Source: UBA1172 sp002457135
Lineage (GTDB): Bacteria > Pseudomonadota > Alphaproteobacteria > Puniceispirillales > UBA1172
Length of the DNA stretch: 64,000 nt
Direction: 5' to 3'
Assembly (NCBI GenBank): GCA_965660935.1
Contig: CBFIBR010000005.1
Span: 10,108 to 74,107, forward strand
Every line of letters starts with the position of its first letter. Positions within the stretch are counted from its first letter, which is position 1. The notes beneath the pieces are model-generated. The model searched no databases. It was given only the letters and a program-made list of their open reading frames with translations, and was not told the origin of the DNA. Below are positions 45,845 through 54,356 of this stretch, piece after piece. Position numbers and translations under genes: made by a program.

Positions 45845-46190
45845 GCTTTTCAAGTCTTAAGGTCAGGTTTTGTATGCGTTCAGCCAGTTTGGCTTTCTGG
45901 CCATCATCATCACCATCACCATCAGCATCAGGGGCTTCCGATGCAGTGCTATCCCCTGCTGTATTCCCTGATGGGGCTGATTTTTCCAGCTCGGACAGGC
46001 TGTCGGCGATGATCAGCGCCGCCATGACCAGCAGGCGGGATTCGCCGATCGGCCCTGTTGAGACTGAAATCTTGCGGGCAATTTCATCAATGCGATTGCC
46101 GAGGGCCATGACCTTGGCCTCCTCCCCCGGCTGGCATGCCATGGGGTAATCCTTGCCGTTGATGCTGACGGTGACGCGGGCTTCGCTCAT
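45825..46190 (-). CDS. zapA: Cell division protein ZapA
   Basis: ZapA bundles FtsZ filaments at midcell. RVTVSINGKDYPMACQPGEEAKVMALGNRIDE is the N-terminal globular domain. A C-terminal coiled coil (residues about 75-118, AERIQNLTLRLEKLA) follows. The acidic Asp-rich segment DADGDGDDDGQ interrupts it. Length is 121. It overlaps the upstream small coiled-coil gene by 4 nt and is followed by 6S RNA. Confidence 0.9.
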   Translation of the reverse strand: MSEARVTVSINGKDYPMACQPGEEAKVMALGNRIDEIARKISVSTGPIGESRLLVMAALIIADSLSELEKSAPSGNTAGDSTASEAPDADGDGDDDGQKAKLAERIQNLTLRLEKLASGGA

Positions 46191-46402
46191 GCTTCATCCT
46201 CGCTGCTATCGGCACTGTTGTTTTCAATCAGGCTGATGGCTTCGGCGATCATGCCGCGAATGGCGGTGATTTCCTCATCCCTTGAGGTGTCATTGGGGGA
46301 TGCCTGATCAACAGATGAGAGGGCTGATCCCACACCGGATTGTTCCAGCCGGGTGATGACCGCTTCAAGTTTATCAAGTGCTTTTTCAAGCTGATGATCC
46401 AT
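46187..46402 (-). CDS. Small coiled-coil protein upstream of zapA (DUF4164-like)
   Basis: This 71-residue protein starts with MDHQLEKALDKLEAVITRLEQ, a clear heptad pattern, and ends with an acidic tail. Alphaproteobacterial zapA genes usually follow such a small coiled-coil protein (DUF4164). A role in Z-ring organisation is inferred only from the neighbour. The ATGA overlap with zapA implies coupling. Confidence 0.7.
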   Translation of the reverse strand: MDHQLEKALDKLEAVITRLEQSGVGSALSSVDQASPNDTSRDEEITAIRGMIAEAISLIENNSADSSEDEA

Positions 46403-46577
46403 GGCTATGGACCCAATCCATTCAGGGTTTCAACAAACCTCAAGAACAAAAACCCCGAATTCATTTGGCTTTAGCCTTAAGAGTTCTACCTTTACAAGAA
46501 TACAGAGATTCGCAGGCGGTCGTCAATGACCTTGGCTCATTACCCTGGTCAGCAGGTCTCTATCCCGGGGCAACGCC

Positions 46578-46607
46578 TTGACGGAATGGATACCGATAGC
46601 GTAGATA
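46578..46607 (+). promoter_or_regulatory. Promoter of the class I aldolase gene
   Basis: TTGACG (46578-46583), an 18-bp spacer and TAGATA (46602-46607) lie 32 nt before ATG 46640. This supports the shorter aldolase start. The rest of the 237-bp divergent gap 46403-46639 shows no other convincing element. Confidence 0.55.
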
Positions 46608-46639
46608 ATTTCAAACTGCCTTTTATGATGAGGTCTGCC

Positions 46640-47569
46640 ATGAAAATTACCCGCACGGTCCGCCGCATTCTTGACCAATACGAATCCGACAGCCCCGGGG
46701 TAAAGGCCAACCTGGCTCGGATCCTCATGCAAGGCAAACTGGGCGGTTCCGGCAAGCTGGTGATCCTGCCGGTGGACCAGGGTTTTGAGCATGGCCCGGC
46801 CCGCAGTTTCGCCCCGAACCCTGCCGCCTATGACCCGCATTATCATTACCAGCTTGCGATTGATGCCGGGCTGTCCGCCTACGCTGCCCCGCTCGGCATG
46901 CTGGAGGCCGGGGCCGATACGTTCGCGGGCCAGATCCCGACCATATTAAAGGTCAATTCATCAAATTCACTGGCCCAGCAGGGATCAGCGCCTACCCAGG
47001 CCATCACCGGGTCGGTTTCAGAGGCGCTTCGGCTCGGGTGCAGTGCCATCGGGTATACCATCTACCCCGGCTCGGACGCTGCCTTCGGGATGATGACCGA
47101 ATTTCAGGAAATGGCCGCCGAGGCCAAGGCACTGGGGCTGGCCGTGGTGCTGTGGTCCTATCCGCGTGGCGGCACGCTTACCAAGGAAGGTGAGACAGCC
47201 TATGATATCTCTGCCTATGCAGCGCATATGGCGGCCCTGCTTGGAGCGCATATCATCAAGGTGAAGCCGCCGGGTGAAGCGCTGGAAAACAAGGACGCGA
47301 AAAAGGTCTATGAGGAAAAGGGCATTCCTTCGGCCACGCTTGCGGAACGGGTCAGGCATATTGTGCAATCGTCCTTTAACGGTCGCCGGATTGTGGTTTT
47401 CTCAGGCGGTGCAGCCAAGGGGACTGATGGTCTGCTCAACGAAATCCGCGCCCTGCGTGATGGCGGTGCCTCGGGTTCGATTATCGGCCGCAACACGTTC
47501 CAGCGCCCACGCGAGGATGCCTTGCAACTGCTGAACGCCATCATCGATATCTACAAGGGCCGTTCCTAG
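46640..47569 (+). CDS. fbaB: Class I fructose-bisphosphate aldolase (DhnA/FbaB type)
   Basis: The aldolase splits fructose-1,6-bisphosphate through a Schiff-base lysine, without metal. VILPVDQGFEHGPARSF and HIIKVKPPGE (the lysine) are typical of the DhnA family, as is FSGGAAKG near the end. From ATG 46640 the protein is 309 residues. GAGGT lies 5 nt upstream and a promoter is just before it. The longer frame from 46526 would include that promoter and is rejected. It precedes efp. Confidence 0.88.
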   Translation: MKITRTVRRILDQYESDSPGVKANLARILMQGKLGGSGKLVILPVDQGFEHGPARSFAPNPAAYDPHYHYQLAIDAGLSAYAAPLGMLEAGADTFAGQIPTILKVNSSNSLAQQGSAPTQAITGSVSEALRLGCSAIGYTIYPGSDAAFGMMTEFQEMAAEAKALGLAVVLWSYPRGGTLTKEGETAYDISAYAAHMAALLGAHIIKVKPPGEALENKDAKKVYEEKGIPSATLAERVRHIVQSSFNGRRIVVFSGGAAKGTDGLLNEIRALRDGGASGSIIGRNTFQRPREDALQLLNAIIDIYKGRS

Positions 47570-47624
47570 GCCTGTTAATCTGGCCCTCCTTTCTTAATGC
47601 CTCTTCTAACTGCGGGAATACGAC

Positions 47625-48191
47625 ATGAAACTCAACGGCAATGCCATTCGTCCCGGCAATGTGATCAACCACAACAACCGGCTGTGGGTTGCGGTCAAGC
47701 TGCAACACGTCAAACCCGGAAAAGGCGGTGCCTTTGCCCAGGTCGAGCTGCGTGATATCCGTGACGGCACCAAGCTGAACGAACGCTTCCGGTCATCGGA
47801 AACCGTAGAGCGCGTCATCCTGACCGAAAGCCAGTCCACCTTTCTCTATGCCGAGGACGATAACCTGATCTTTATGGATACCGAGAGTTTTGAGCAGGTC
47901 GCCGTGCCATCAGCCATGGTCGGGGACCAGACATCGTTTCTGCAGGATGGCATGCAGGTCACCGTCAACAGCTATGAAGGCGAGCCGATTTCAATAGAGC
48001 TGCCCACCACCGTGGTGGTTGAGGTTCTGGAGGCGGATGCCGTGGTCAAGGGGCAGACAGCCTCTTCCAGCTACAAGCCCGCGGTTGTCACCGGCGGCAT
48101 CAAGGTGATGGTCCCGCCCTTTATCGAAGCCGGAACCCGCATCGTGGTCAAGCCTGAAGACGCGTCCTATGTAGAACGCGCTAAGGACTGA
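47625..48191 (+). CDS. efp: Elongation factor P
   Basis: EF-P relieves ribosome stalling at polyproline stretches, and TolA here contains a 14-proline run. The three beta-barrel domains start with MKLNGNAIRPGNVINHNNRLW. The modified lysine is in VKPGKGGAF. The C-terminal signature is KVMVPPFIEAGTRIVVKPED. Length 188 is standard. It ends 3 nt before suhB. Confidence 0.96.
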   Translation: MKLNGNAIRPGNVINHNNRLWVAVKLQHVKPGKGGAFAQVELRDIRDGTKLNERFRSSETVERVILTESQSTFLYAEDDNLIFMDTESFEQVAVPSAMVGDQTSFLQDGMQVTVNSYEGEPISIELPTTVVVEVLEADAVVKGQTASSSYKPAVVTGGIKVMVPPFIEAGTRIVVKPEDASYVERAKD

Positions 48192-48194
48192 GAA

Positions 48195-49016
48195 ATGGGC
48201 CAATCCGCACTGATTAACGTCATTTTCAAGGCTGCCGAGAAGTCCGCCCGAGGGCTGATCCGTGACTTTGGTGAAGTTGAAAACCTCCAGATCACCCGCA
48301 AGGGTGTTGCCGATTTTGTATCGAACGCCGATATGGATGCCGAAAAGGCCATCACGCGGGAATTGTCACGCGCCCGGCCCGGCTGGGGGTTCATCATGGA
48401 AGAAGGCGGGGTGGTTGCCCCTGAGGAAGAAGACGGCCCGTCATGGATCATCGACCCGCTGGACGGCACCACCAATTTCATCCACGGCATCCCGCATTTC
48501 GCGATTTCCATCGCCGCCATTGATAAACCCCTCGCCAAGGGGGGCAAGATCATTGCCGGCGGGATTTTTGATCCCATGCGCAATGAGTTTTTCTTTGCTG
48601 AACCAGGCAAGGGTGCGTTCCTCAATGACCGGAGGATCAGGGTTTCAGGACGGCGCAACATGGGTGAATGCCTGTTTGCAACCGGCCTGCCCTATCTGGG
48701 CCGGGGCAGTGAAGATGATCATGCCATGGCGTTAAAGGAAACCGGTGCCGTCATGGCCCAGACCAGCGGTATTCGCCGCATGGGTGCGGCCGCGCTCGAC
48801 CTCGCCTGGGTTGCGGCGGGGCGATTTGACGGGTTCTGGGAACACGGGCTGAATATCTGGGATATCGCCGCCGGTGTCCTGATTGTTCGGGAGGCAGGCG
48901 GCTTTGTTTCCGATTTTGCCGCCCGTGACAAGGCATTGCAGGGTGATATCGTTGCCGCCAACAGCAATTGCCATGGTGATCTGCTGAAATTGCTGCGCAA
49001 GGGCCGTGACAGCTGA
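48195..49016 (+). CDS. suhB: Inositol monophosphatase family protein SuhB
   Basis: SuhB-type enzymes are magnesium-dependent inositol phosphatases; some also act in rRNA antitermination. Motif A is WIIDPLDGTTNFIHGIPHFA and motif B is WDIAAGVLIVREAGG. ADMDAEKAI supplies further metal-loop residues. The gene lies 3 nt after efp with AAGGA upstream, so the two are co-transcribed. Length 273. Confidence 0.92.
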   Translation: MGQSALINVIFKAAEKSARGLIRDFGEVENLQITRKGVADFVSNADMDAEKAITRELSRARPGWGFIMEEGGVVAPEEEDGPSWIIDPLDGTTNFIHGIPHFAISIAAIDKPLAKGGKIIAGGIFDPMRNEFFFAEPGKGAFLNDRRIRVSGRRNMGECLFATGLPYLGRGSEDDHAMALKETGAVMAQTSGIRRMGAAALDLAWVAAGRFDGFWEHGLNIWDIAAGVLIVREAGGFVSDFAARDKALQGDIVAANSNCHGDLLKLLRKGRDS

Positions 49017-49092
49017 TTTATTGACTGTGGTCGCTGATTTCCCTGTTAATCAATACGTTACTGACACTCCTGAAAGATGCATCACGAATTGA

Positions 49093-49120
49093 TTGGCAGA
49101 TAGATACATATTTCTGCCAA
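49093..49120. promoter_or_regulatory. Inverted repeat upstream of the MotA-like gene
   Basis: TTGGCAGA (49093-49100) and TCTGCCAA (49113-49120) are perfect complements, 12 nt apart. A-rich sequence follows, so it is not a plus-strand terminator. An operator is possible. Confidence 0.4.
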
Positions 49121-49135
49121 AAAAGGTTTATATTA

Positions 49136-49157
49136 TCCTTAAGGTTTCAATTAAGGA
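49136..49157 (+). promoter_or_regulatory. Hairpin covering the ribosome-binding site of the MotA-like gene
   Basis: TCCTTAA (49136-49142) pairs perfectly with TTAAGGA (49151-49157), with an 8-nt loop. The second arm holds the AAGGA ribosome site, 9 nt before ATG 49167. Folding would hide it from ribosomes. Confidence 0.45.
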
Positions 49158-49166
49158 CGATGAATC

Positions 49167-50180
49167 ATGACCAGCCCACGCCGACACCTGATCAGAATGA
49201 TTGCGTTTATCGCCGTCATCGCCGCTGTGGCAGGCGCGCTCTATCAACCACTCAGCACGGCCTTTATGGGCAATGTGGTGATCAACAGCATCATCCTGGC
49301 TGCGCTGTTTATCGGTATCGGCTTCAGCTTCCGTCAGACTCTGCGGCTCTTGCCTGAACATCACTGGATGGTTGCCGCCGCCCGTAACCCCGCCAATGTC
49401 GAACGCATGACCATGCCCTCGCTCCTGGGGACCGTGGCGGTGATGCTGAAAGACAATTCCAGTTCGGTTTCGGCACAGGGGCTGCGTTCGGTGCTGGACG
49501 GGATCGCCGTCAGGCTGGATGAAAGCCGGGAGATTTCACGCTACATGATCGGGCTTTTGGTGTTTCTCGGGCTGCTGGGGACATTCTGGGGGCTGCTGAC
49601 AACGGTTCAGGCCGTTGGCGGTGTGGTTGGCGGGATTGATACATCCTCCACCGATGTCGATGCCATGATGAGCCAGCTGAAAGACGGGCTGGATGCCCCG
49701 CTGGCCGGAATGGCAACAGCGTTTTCATCATCCCTCTTTGGGCTGGGCGGGTCACTGGTTCTCGGTTTCCTTGATCTCCAGCTTGGTCAGGCATCAGGCC
49801 GGTTCTACACTGATGTCGAAGACTGGCTGAGCAAATCGGTTCGCTTCACTGATCCGGCCGGGGCGGGTTCTATTGAACTTGCGGGCGGGTTGTCTGAGGC
49901 AGCGGCTGATAAACTGCATGATCTGGCCCGCGCCCTGACCGCGGCCGAAGAAGAACGCAAGGACCTCAGCGAAAGCATCAGGGAGCTGACGAGCAGGCTC
50001 GGCCAGCTCACCGAAAGCCGCCAGCATAACGCCCTTCTGTCGGAAAATCTGGCCAACCTCGAAGCCGCCCTGACCAACATCGCCCGCGAGATGCACAAGG
50101 ACAGGGCAGAGCTGAATACCACCATCAGCATGGAATTGCGGGCGCTGGCCAAGACCATTACCCGCCCCACGAAAGGCTGA
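49167..50180 (+). CDS. MotA/TolQ/ExbB-domain membrane protein
   Basis: This 337-residue protein has four hydrophobic helices: about residues 10-27, 39-56, 127-150 (GLLVFLGLLGTFWGLLTTVQAV) and 185-205. The third has the GTFWGL motif of proton-channel stators. A cytoplasmic coiled-coil tail (LTAAEEERKDLSESIRELTSRLGQL...) extends to the C-terminus. It pairs with the MotB/OmpA-like gene 3 nt downstream. It is neither TolQ nor the flagellar MotA by context. The function is unknown; force transmission across the envelope is inferred. Confidence 0.8.
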   Translation: MTSPRRHLIRMIAFIAVIAAVAGALYQPLSTAFMGNVVINSIILAALFIGIGFSFRQTLRLLPEHHWMVAAARNPANVERMTMPSLLGTVAVMLKDNSSSVSAQGLRSVLDGIAVRLDESREISRYMIGLLVFLGLLGTFWGLLTTVQAVGGVVGGIDTSSTDVDAMMSQLKDGLDAPLAGMATAFSSSLFGLGGSLVLGFLDLQLGQASGRFYTDVEDWLSKSVRFTDPAGAGSIELAGGLSEAAADKLHDLARALTAAEEERKDLSESIRELTSRLGQLTESRQHNALLSENLANLEAALTNIAREMHKDRAELNTTISMELRALAKTITRPTKG

Positions 50181-50183
50181 TCC

Positions 50184-51377
50184 ATGGCACTGGCTCGCCG
50201 AACCCGAGGCGCCGAAAGCTTTATCTGGCCCGGCTTTGTCGATGGCCTGGCCACGCTGTTGATGGTCATCATCTTTGTGCTGATGGTGTTTTTCCTGATC
50301 CAGATCAACCTGGCCCAGCGGGTTTCCGGGCAGGATGCAACCCTCAACCGCCTGCGCGGGGAGATCAGCGAGCTGGCCACCCTGCTCAATATCGAACGCC
50401 AGAAATCAGGTGAACTGGCGGCATCCAATCAACAACTGGCGCTGTCGCTTGAGGCCTCCGATGTTGAAATTGCCGGGCTGACGCAACAGATCACCGCGCT
50501 GGAAGCCAGCCTGGGCAGCGCCACCGGCAATATCACCGAACTTGAAAGCGCACTGGCCGCCGCCACTGCCCGCGCCGATCAGGCAGAGGCTGAAAGCCGC
50601 CTCAGGCTGGATGAAATCACCCGGGGCAGGGAGACGATCAGCACGCTGGAAGCCCGGATCACCAGCATCACGGAAAACCAGCAGAATCTTGAGGCCGAGA
50701 TCAGCGAGCGGGATGCAGCCCTGGCCAGAAATATTGAGACCATCAACGCCAGCCGCCAGGAAATCCTGATCCTGACCCAGTCGGTCAATGCCCTGAAACA
50801 GAAGCTGGGGCAGTTGCAGGCCCTGCTCGATGAAAAGGAAAGCGAGGCCCGCGAAGCCAAGGAAGCCTCGGTCAACCTCTCACGCCGCCTTAATGATGCG
50901 CTCAGCAGCAAGGTGGCGGAGTTGCAACGGTTCCGGTCCGAGTTTTTTGGCCAGTTGAGGGATATCCTCAAAGACAGGACCGATATTCGTATCGTTGGTG
51001 ACCGTTTTGTTTTCCAGTCCGAGGTGCTGTTTGCCCTCGGGTCGGCGGATATCGGCCCTGAAGGTGAGCGCAAACTGATGGGGCTTAGCTCCGCCCTGCG
51101 GGATATTTCAGATACCATTCCAACCGATATCGACTGGGTTTTGCAGGTTTCGGGTCATACCGACAACCTGCCCATCAACACCCCGCGGTTCCGCGATAAC
51201 TGGGATCTTTCAACGGAAAGGGCGATTTCGGTTGTGCGCTATCTTGTGCTTTCCGGCATAGACCCCAACCGGCTGTCGGCAACAGGTTTTGGTCAATTTC
51301 AGCCTATTGATACAGGCACGGAGCCAGAGGCCCTGGCCCGCAACAGGCGTATCGAATTCAAGATTACCCGCCGCTGA
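50184..51377 (+). CDS. MotB/OmpA-like peptidoglycan-binding protein with a long coiled coil
   Basis: One N-terminal helix (GFVDGLATLLMVIIFVLMVFF) carries an aspartate, D20, in the position of the proton-binding aspartate of MotB. A long Ala/Glu/Leu coiled coil follows (about residues 45-245). A C-terminal OmpA domain has VLFALGSADIGPEGERKL, VSGHTDNLPIN and ARNRRIEFKI. Length 397. It is the obvious partner of the upstream MotA-like protein. The coiled coil is far longer than in flagellar MotB and would reach well into the periplasm. Confidence 0.82.
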   Translation: MALARRTRGAESFIWPGFVDGLATLLMVIIFVLMVFFLIQINLAQRVSGQDATLNRLRGEISELATLLNIERQKSGELAASNQQLALSLEASDVEIAGLTQQITALEASLGSATGNITELESALAAATARADQAEAESRLRLDEITRGRETISTLEARITSITENQQNLEAEISERDAALARNIETINASRQEILILTQSVNALKQKLGQLQALLDEKESEAREAKEASVNLSRRLNDALSSKVAELQRFRSEFFGQLRDILKDRTDIRIVGDRFVFQSEVLFALGSADIGPEGERKLMGLSSALRDISDTIPTDIDWVLQVSGHTDNLPINTPRFRDNWDLSTERAISVVRYLVLSGIDPNRLSATGFGQFQPIDTGTEPEALARNRRIEFKITRR

Positions 51378-51404
51378 TGATCACCGCTCGGAACAAGAGA
51401 AGTG

Positions 51405-52118
51405 ATGAAGATTTGCCGGATATATCCAGGCATGGCAGCCCTTATGATCAGTATGACCGGTTGTCATTTTGATACTGATACCCTGACCTATTCAGTTTTG
51501 CGTGGGGATGATGCCATTATTGATGGTGAATATCTTTTGCCAGGTTCTGCTGATATCCCGACCCTCAGCTTTGATGATTTTGCCCATTACATGCCGGACA
51601 GTATTTCGGTTGACCATCTGGAGTTGTTCAACGATCCGGGTATGGTTGCTGCTTCCCTGTCCACATCTCCGGTTCCGGAGGAGGATATCATCGGCACGCG
51701 TTACATTCTTCAGGCCACATGCAACGGCCCGCCTTGCAAGAACGATCAACTCACAGGAACAGCCGTGCTGGTTTTCTATCCGGATGATCGCATTATCAGC
51801 CTGGAGATGATTGATCTTTCGAGCGCTGACCTCAATTTCCATCTGCATGGGAATTTGACGGCACGGTCGGATATACCCGCTGTTGCTGATGCCAGTGCAA
51901 TCCTGTCCTTCACGCAAGGCAGCGAAGTTTTCACCATCAACCCGGTAGCGGGTTTCACGCTTGATACGAATACTCTCGCCATTCCTGATACTTCCGGTAT
52001 TCCTGATACTTCTGGCGTGAGTGATCCCCATCTTCATTTCAATTTTCAGTATGGTGACGAGACACCGTTTGTCATTCAGGGTTCAGGCCTGCCCGTTCCC
52101 GGCAACCAGCTGCAATGA
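51405..52118 (+). CDS. Lipoprotein of unknown function
   Basis: A short signal with lipobox SMTGC marks a lipoprotein of 237 residues. The mature part is acidic, with one Cys pair (CNGPPC), a possible beta-sandwich (ILSFTQGSEVFTINPVAG) and a duplicated IPDTSG near the C-terminus. I recognise no family. It follows the MotB-like gene by 27 nt and may be part of the same operon. Its last 36 nt overlap the end of the convergent ABC exporter gene. Confidence 0.65.
   Translation: MKICRIYPGMAALMISMTGCHFDTDTLTYSVLRGDDAIIDGEYLLPGSADIPTLSFDDFAHYMPDSISVDHLELFNDPGMVAASLSTSPVPEEDIIGTRYILQATCNGPPCKNDQLTGTAVLVFYPDDRIISLEMIDLSSADLNFHLHGNLTARSDIPAVADASAILSFTQGSEVFTINPVAGFTLDTNTLAIPDTSGIPDTSGVSDPHLHFNFQYGDETPFVIQGSGLPVPGNQLQ
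51981..52016. repeat. Duplicated 18-bp unit in the lipoprotein gene
   Basis: ATTCCTGATACTTCCGGT and ATTCCTGATACTTCTGGC run head to tail and encode IPDTSG twice. Sixteen of 18 bases match. Confidence 0.8.
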
Positions 52119-53870
52119 TGCGAGGTCATGGTAAAGCGGGCAGGATGACAGCAGTTCTTCATGCCCGCCCATGGCGATGATCTGGCCGCCATCCATCACG
52201 ATGATCCTGTCCGCGCTCAACACCGTGGCCAGGCGATGGGCGATGACAACGGTGGTGCGGCCCTCCATCAGGGAGGCAAGCGCCGCCTGCACCGCTTGTT
52301 CCGACTGCGCATCAAGCGAGGATGTAGCCTCATCCAGCAGGAGAATCTCAGGATTGCGTAACAAAGCGCGGGCAATCGAAATCCGCTGACGCTGGCCACC
52401 CGACAGCCTGACCCCCTTTTCCCCGATTGCGGTGTCATAGCCATCAGCAAGCGCCGTGATGAAACCGTCAGCATGGGCCGAACGGGCGGCGGCAACCATG
52501 GCATCACGGCTGGCGGCGGGATTGCCAAAGAGGATATTTTCAGCAATCGTCCCGGAAAAGAGGGCTGTTTCCTGCGGGACCAGACCCATGACACCCCGCA
52601 GATTGTCAAGCCGGGCTGAACGCGCATCAACGCCGCCGATCAGCACCCTGCCCTCCACCGGATCAAACAGGCGCAGGATCAGCCCCAGCATGGTGGATTT
52701 GCCAGCCCCGCTCGGTCCCACCAGGGCAACCCGTTCCGATGGCCGGATATCAAGGTCAATCCCCCTCAGCGTCTTGAAATCAGGGCGTGTTGCATAATGA
52801 AAGAAAACACGTTCAAACCGGATGGAAAGCCCGCCCTCTGGCAGCGGGACCGGATCAACAGGTGACGTGATGGTCATGGGCTGCTGCATCAGTTTGGCGA
52901 TCCGTTCGGCGGCCCCGGCGGCGCGTTGCAGCTCCCCCACAACATCGGTTAGTGACCCCACCGATGAGGCCACCAGCGCGGCATAGAAAACAAAGGCAGA
53001 CAGATCACCGGCCGTCATCCGGCCTTCGAGCAGATCCTGCCCCCCCAGCCAGAGAATAAAGGATATGGCAGAGAAGACGAGGAGGATCACCACCCCGCTC
53101 AACACCCCACGCAGCATCAGGCGGCGAATAGCGGCATCATAACTCTCATTGGTGGCGGTGTTGAACCTATCCTCCATGTAATGACTGCGGGCAAAAGCCT
53201 GAACCGTGCCAATGGCGGCCAGTGCCTCTTCAGCCTCAACCGAAACATCGGCCAGTTTATCCTGGGCCAGCCTCGATTGACGGCGCAGGCGGCGGCCGAT
53301 CAGGATCACCGGCACCACCACAGCGGGGATCACCGCCATGATCACCAGCGACAGTTTGGGTGAGGTCAGCACCAGCAGCACCACGCCGCCGATCAGCACC
53401 AGCACATTGCGCATGGCCATCGACAGGCTGGATGCCATGACCGTCTGGATGAGGGTGGTATCAACCGTCAGGGTTGAGATCACATCCCCGGTGCGGTTCT
53501 GTTCAAACCATGCCGAGGACAGGCCCATGGTATGGCGAAACGCAGCTTTGCGGAGATCGGCAACAATCTTTTCAGCAACCTTGTTGATCAGCACGGTGCG
53601 AAGATAGCTCCCCAGCGCCAGCATCATGGTAATGCCGATGCAGATCACCACCGCCCGATCAAGCAGATCACTGTCACCCCGGCTGAGCCCGCTATCCACC
53701 AGATAGGCAATGCCGCGCCCCAGCATCAGCAAGGCCGCCGCCACCAGTGTTATCGCCGCCAGCGCTTTCAGTAATTCAGCGCGATGAGGCCATATCCAGG
53801 GTGAAAGTGTCTTGAGCGGGGCAAGCGAATGCAGTCGCCCTTTGGGGGGTGAAATTGCGTGATCATCCAT
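52083..53870 (-). CDS. ABC exporter, fused permease and ATPase (MsbA-like)
   Basis: This 595-residue half-transporter has six transmembrane helices in residues about 30-310, then an ATPase domain. The ATPase has Walker A VGPSGAGKST, the signature VRLSGGQRQRISIARALL and Walker B ILLLDEATSSLD. Homodimers of this type export lipids or drugs; the substrate cannot be assigned. ATG 53870 is chosen because the upstream frame to 54062 would overlap the rpmE promoter and start. It is divergent from rpmE, a common alphaproteobacterial neighbour. Confidence 0.9.
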   Translation of the reverse strand: MDDHAISPPKGRLHSLAPLKTLSPWIWPHRAELLKALAAITLVAAALLMLGRGIAYLVDSGLSRGDSDLLDRAVVICIGITMMLALGSYLRTVLINKVAEKIVADLRKAAFRHTMGLSSAWFEQNRTGDVISTLTVDTTLIQTVMASSLSMAMRNVLVLIGGVVLLVLTSPKLSLVIMAVIPAVVVPVILIGRRLRRQSRLAQDKLADVSVEAEEALAAIGTVQAFARSHYMEDRFNTATNESYDAAIRRLMLRGVLSGVVILLVFSAISFILWLGGQDLLEGRMTAGDLSAFVFYAALVASSVGSLTDVVGELQRAAGAAERIAKLMQQPMTITSPVDPVPLPEGGLSIRFERVFFHYATRPDFKTLRGIDLDIRPSERVALVGPSGAGKSTMLGLILRLFDPVEGRVLIGGVDARSARLDNLRGVMGLVPQETALFSGTIAENILFGNPAASRDAMVAAARSAHADGFITALADGYDTAIGEKGVRLSGGQRQRISIARALLRNPEILLLDEATSSLDAQSEQAVQAALASLMEGRTTVVIAHRLATVLSADRIIVMDGGQIIAMGGHEELLSSCPLYHDLASLQLVAGNGQA

Positions 53871-53951
53871 AGCACTAACATAGTGAAAAACACCCGCGTT
53901 GCCATCCCCTCCACTGAAATCCGGTGAGCTATCCTGAAACCGAGGTTTTGC

Positions 53952-53980
53952 TTGCAACCCGGGGGGGGATTCGCTATACC
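53952..53980 (+). promoter_or_regulatory. rpmE promoter with a G8 spacer tract
   Basis: TTGCAA (53952-53957), a 17-bp spacer and TATACC (53975-53980) lie 52 nt before rpmE. The spacer holds eight consecutive G (53961-53968), so length change of the tract would alter -35/-10 spacing. Confidence 0.55.
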
Positions 53981-54032
53981 GCAGGTCCAACTTCAAGTCA
54001 CCGTCGGCATGGTGACGACCATGGAGAACGAC

Positions 54033-54254
54033 ATGAAAAAAGATATTCACCCGGCATACCACGAAATCACCGTGATCATGACCGATGGCACCGAATACAA
54101 GACCCGCTCAACCTGGGGCAAGGAAGGCGATGTCCTGAAACTGGATATTGACCCGAAATCACACCCTGCCTGGACCGGTCAGCATCGTATCCTCGATGCC
54201 GGCGGGATGGTTGCACGCTTCAACAAGCGTTTCGGCAATCTCGGCAACAAGTAA
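54033..54254 (+). CDS. rpmE: Ribosomal protein bL31
   Basis: bL31 bridges the ribosomal subunits. MKKDIHPAYHEITVIMTDG and TRSTWGKEGDVLKLDIDPKSHPAWTG are typical. No CxxC pair is present, so this is the zinc-free type. Length 73. GGAG precedes ATG 54033. The longer frame back to 53952 spans the promoter and is rejected. Confidence 0.95.
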   Translation: MKKDIHPAYHEITVIMTDGTEYKTRSTWGKEGDVLKLDIDPKSHPAWTGQHRILDAGGMVARFNKRFGNLGNK

Positions 54255-54300
54255 AACAGTCTTTCTCCAGGCCCATCCACTATGGGTCTGATGATGCAGT

Positions 54301-54330
54301 GGCCGCCCTTTCGGGGCGGTCTTGCATTTT
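54301..54330 (+). terminator. Likely terminator after rpmE
   Basis: GGCCGCCC (54301-54308) and GGGCGGTC (54314-54321) pair with a TTTCG loop and one wobble, followed by TTGCATTTT. The T-tract is imperfect. Its 3' end overlaps the ibpA heat-shock promoter. Confidence 0.6.
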
Positions 54331-54349
54331 GCGCGGCCTGTCCCCACAT
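54321..54349 (+). promoter_or_regulatory. RpoH-type promoter of ibpA
   Basis: CTTGCA (54321-54326), 15 nt, then CCCCACAT (54342-54349) closely match the sigma-32 consensus CTTGAA and CCCCATNT. A sigma-70-like TATAAT (54353-54358) lies just after it. Transcription should start near 54357. Confidence 0.6.
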
Positions 54350-54356
54350 CTGTATA

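Noticed and set aside
49093..49120. Intrinsic terminator after suhB
   Set aside because: The stem is followed by A, not T, on the plus strand, and the minus strand has no T-run after the stem.
49167..51377. MotA/MotB-like pair as a Zorya anti-phage system
   Set aside because: Zorya requires ZorC/ZorD or ZorE effectors; none is adjacent, base composition equals the core, and the neighbours are efp and suhB.
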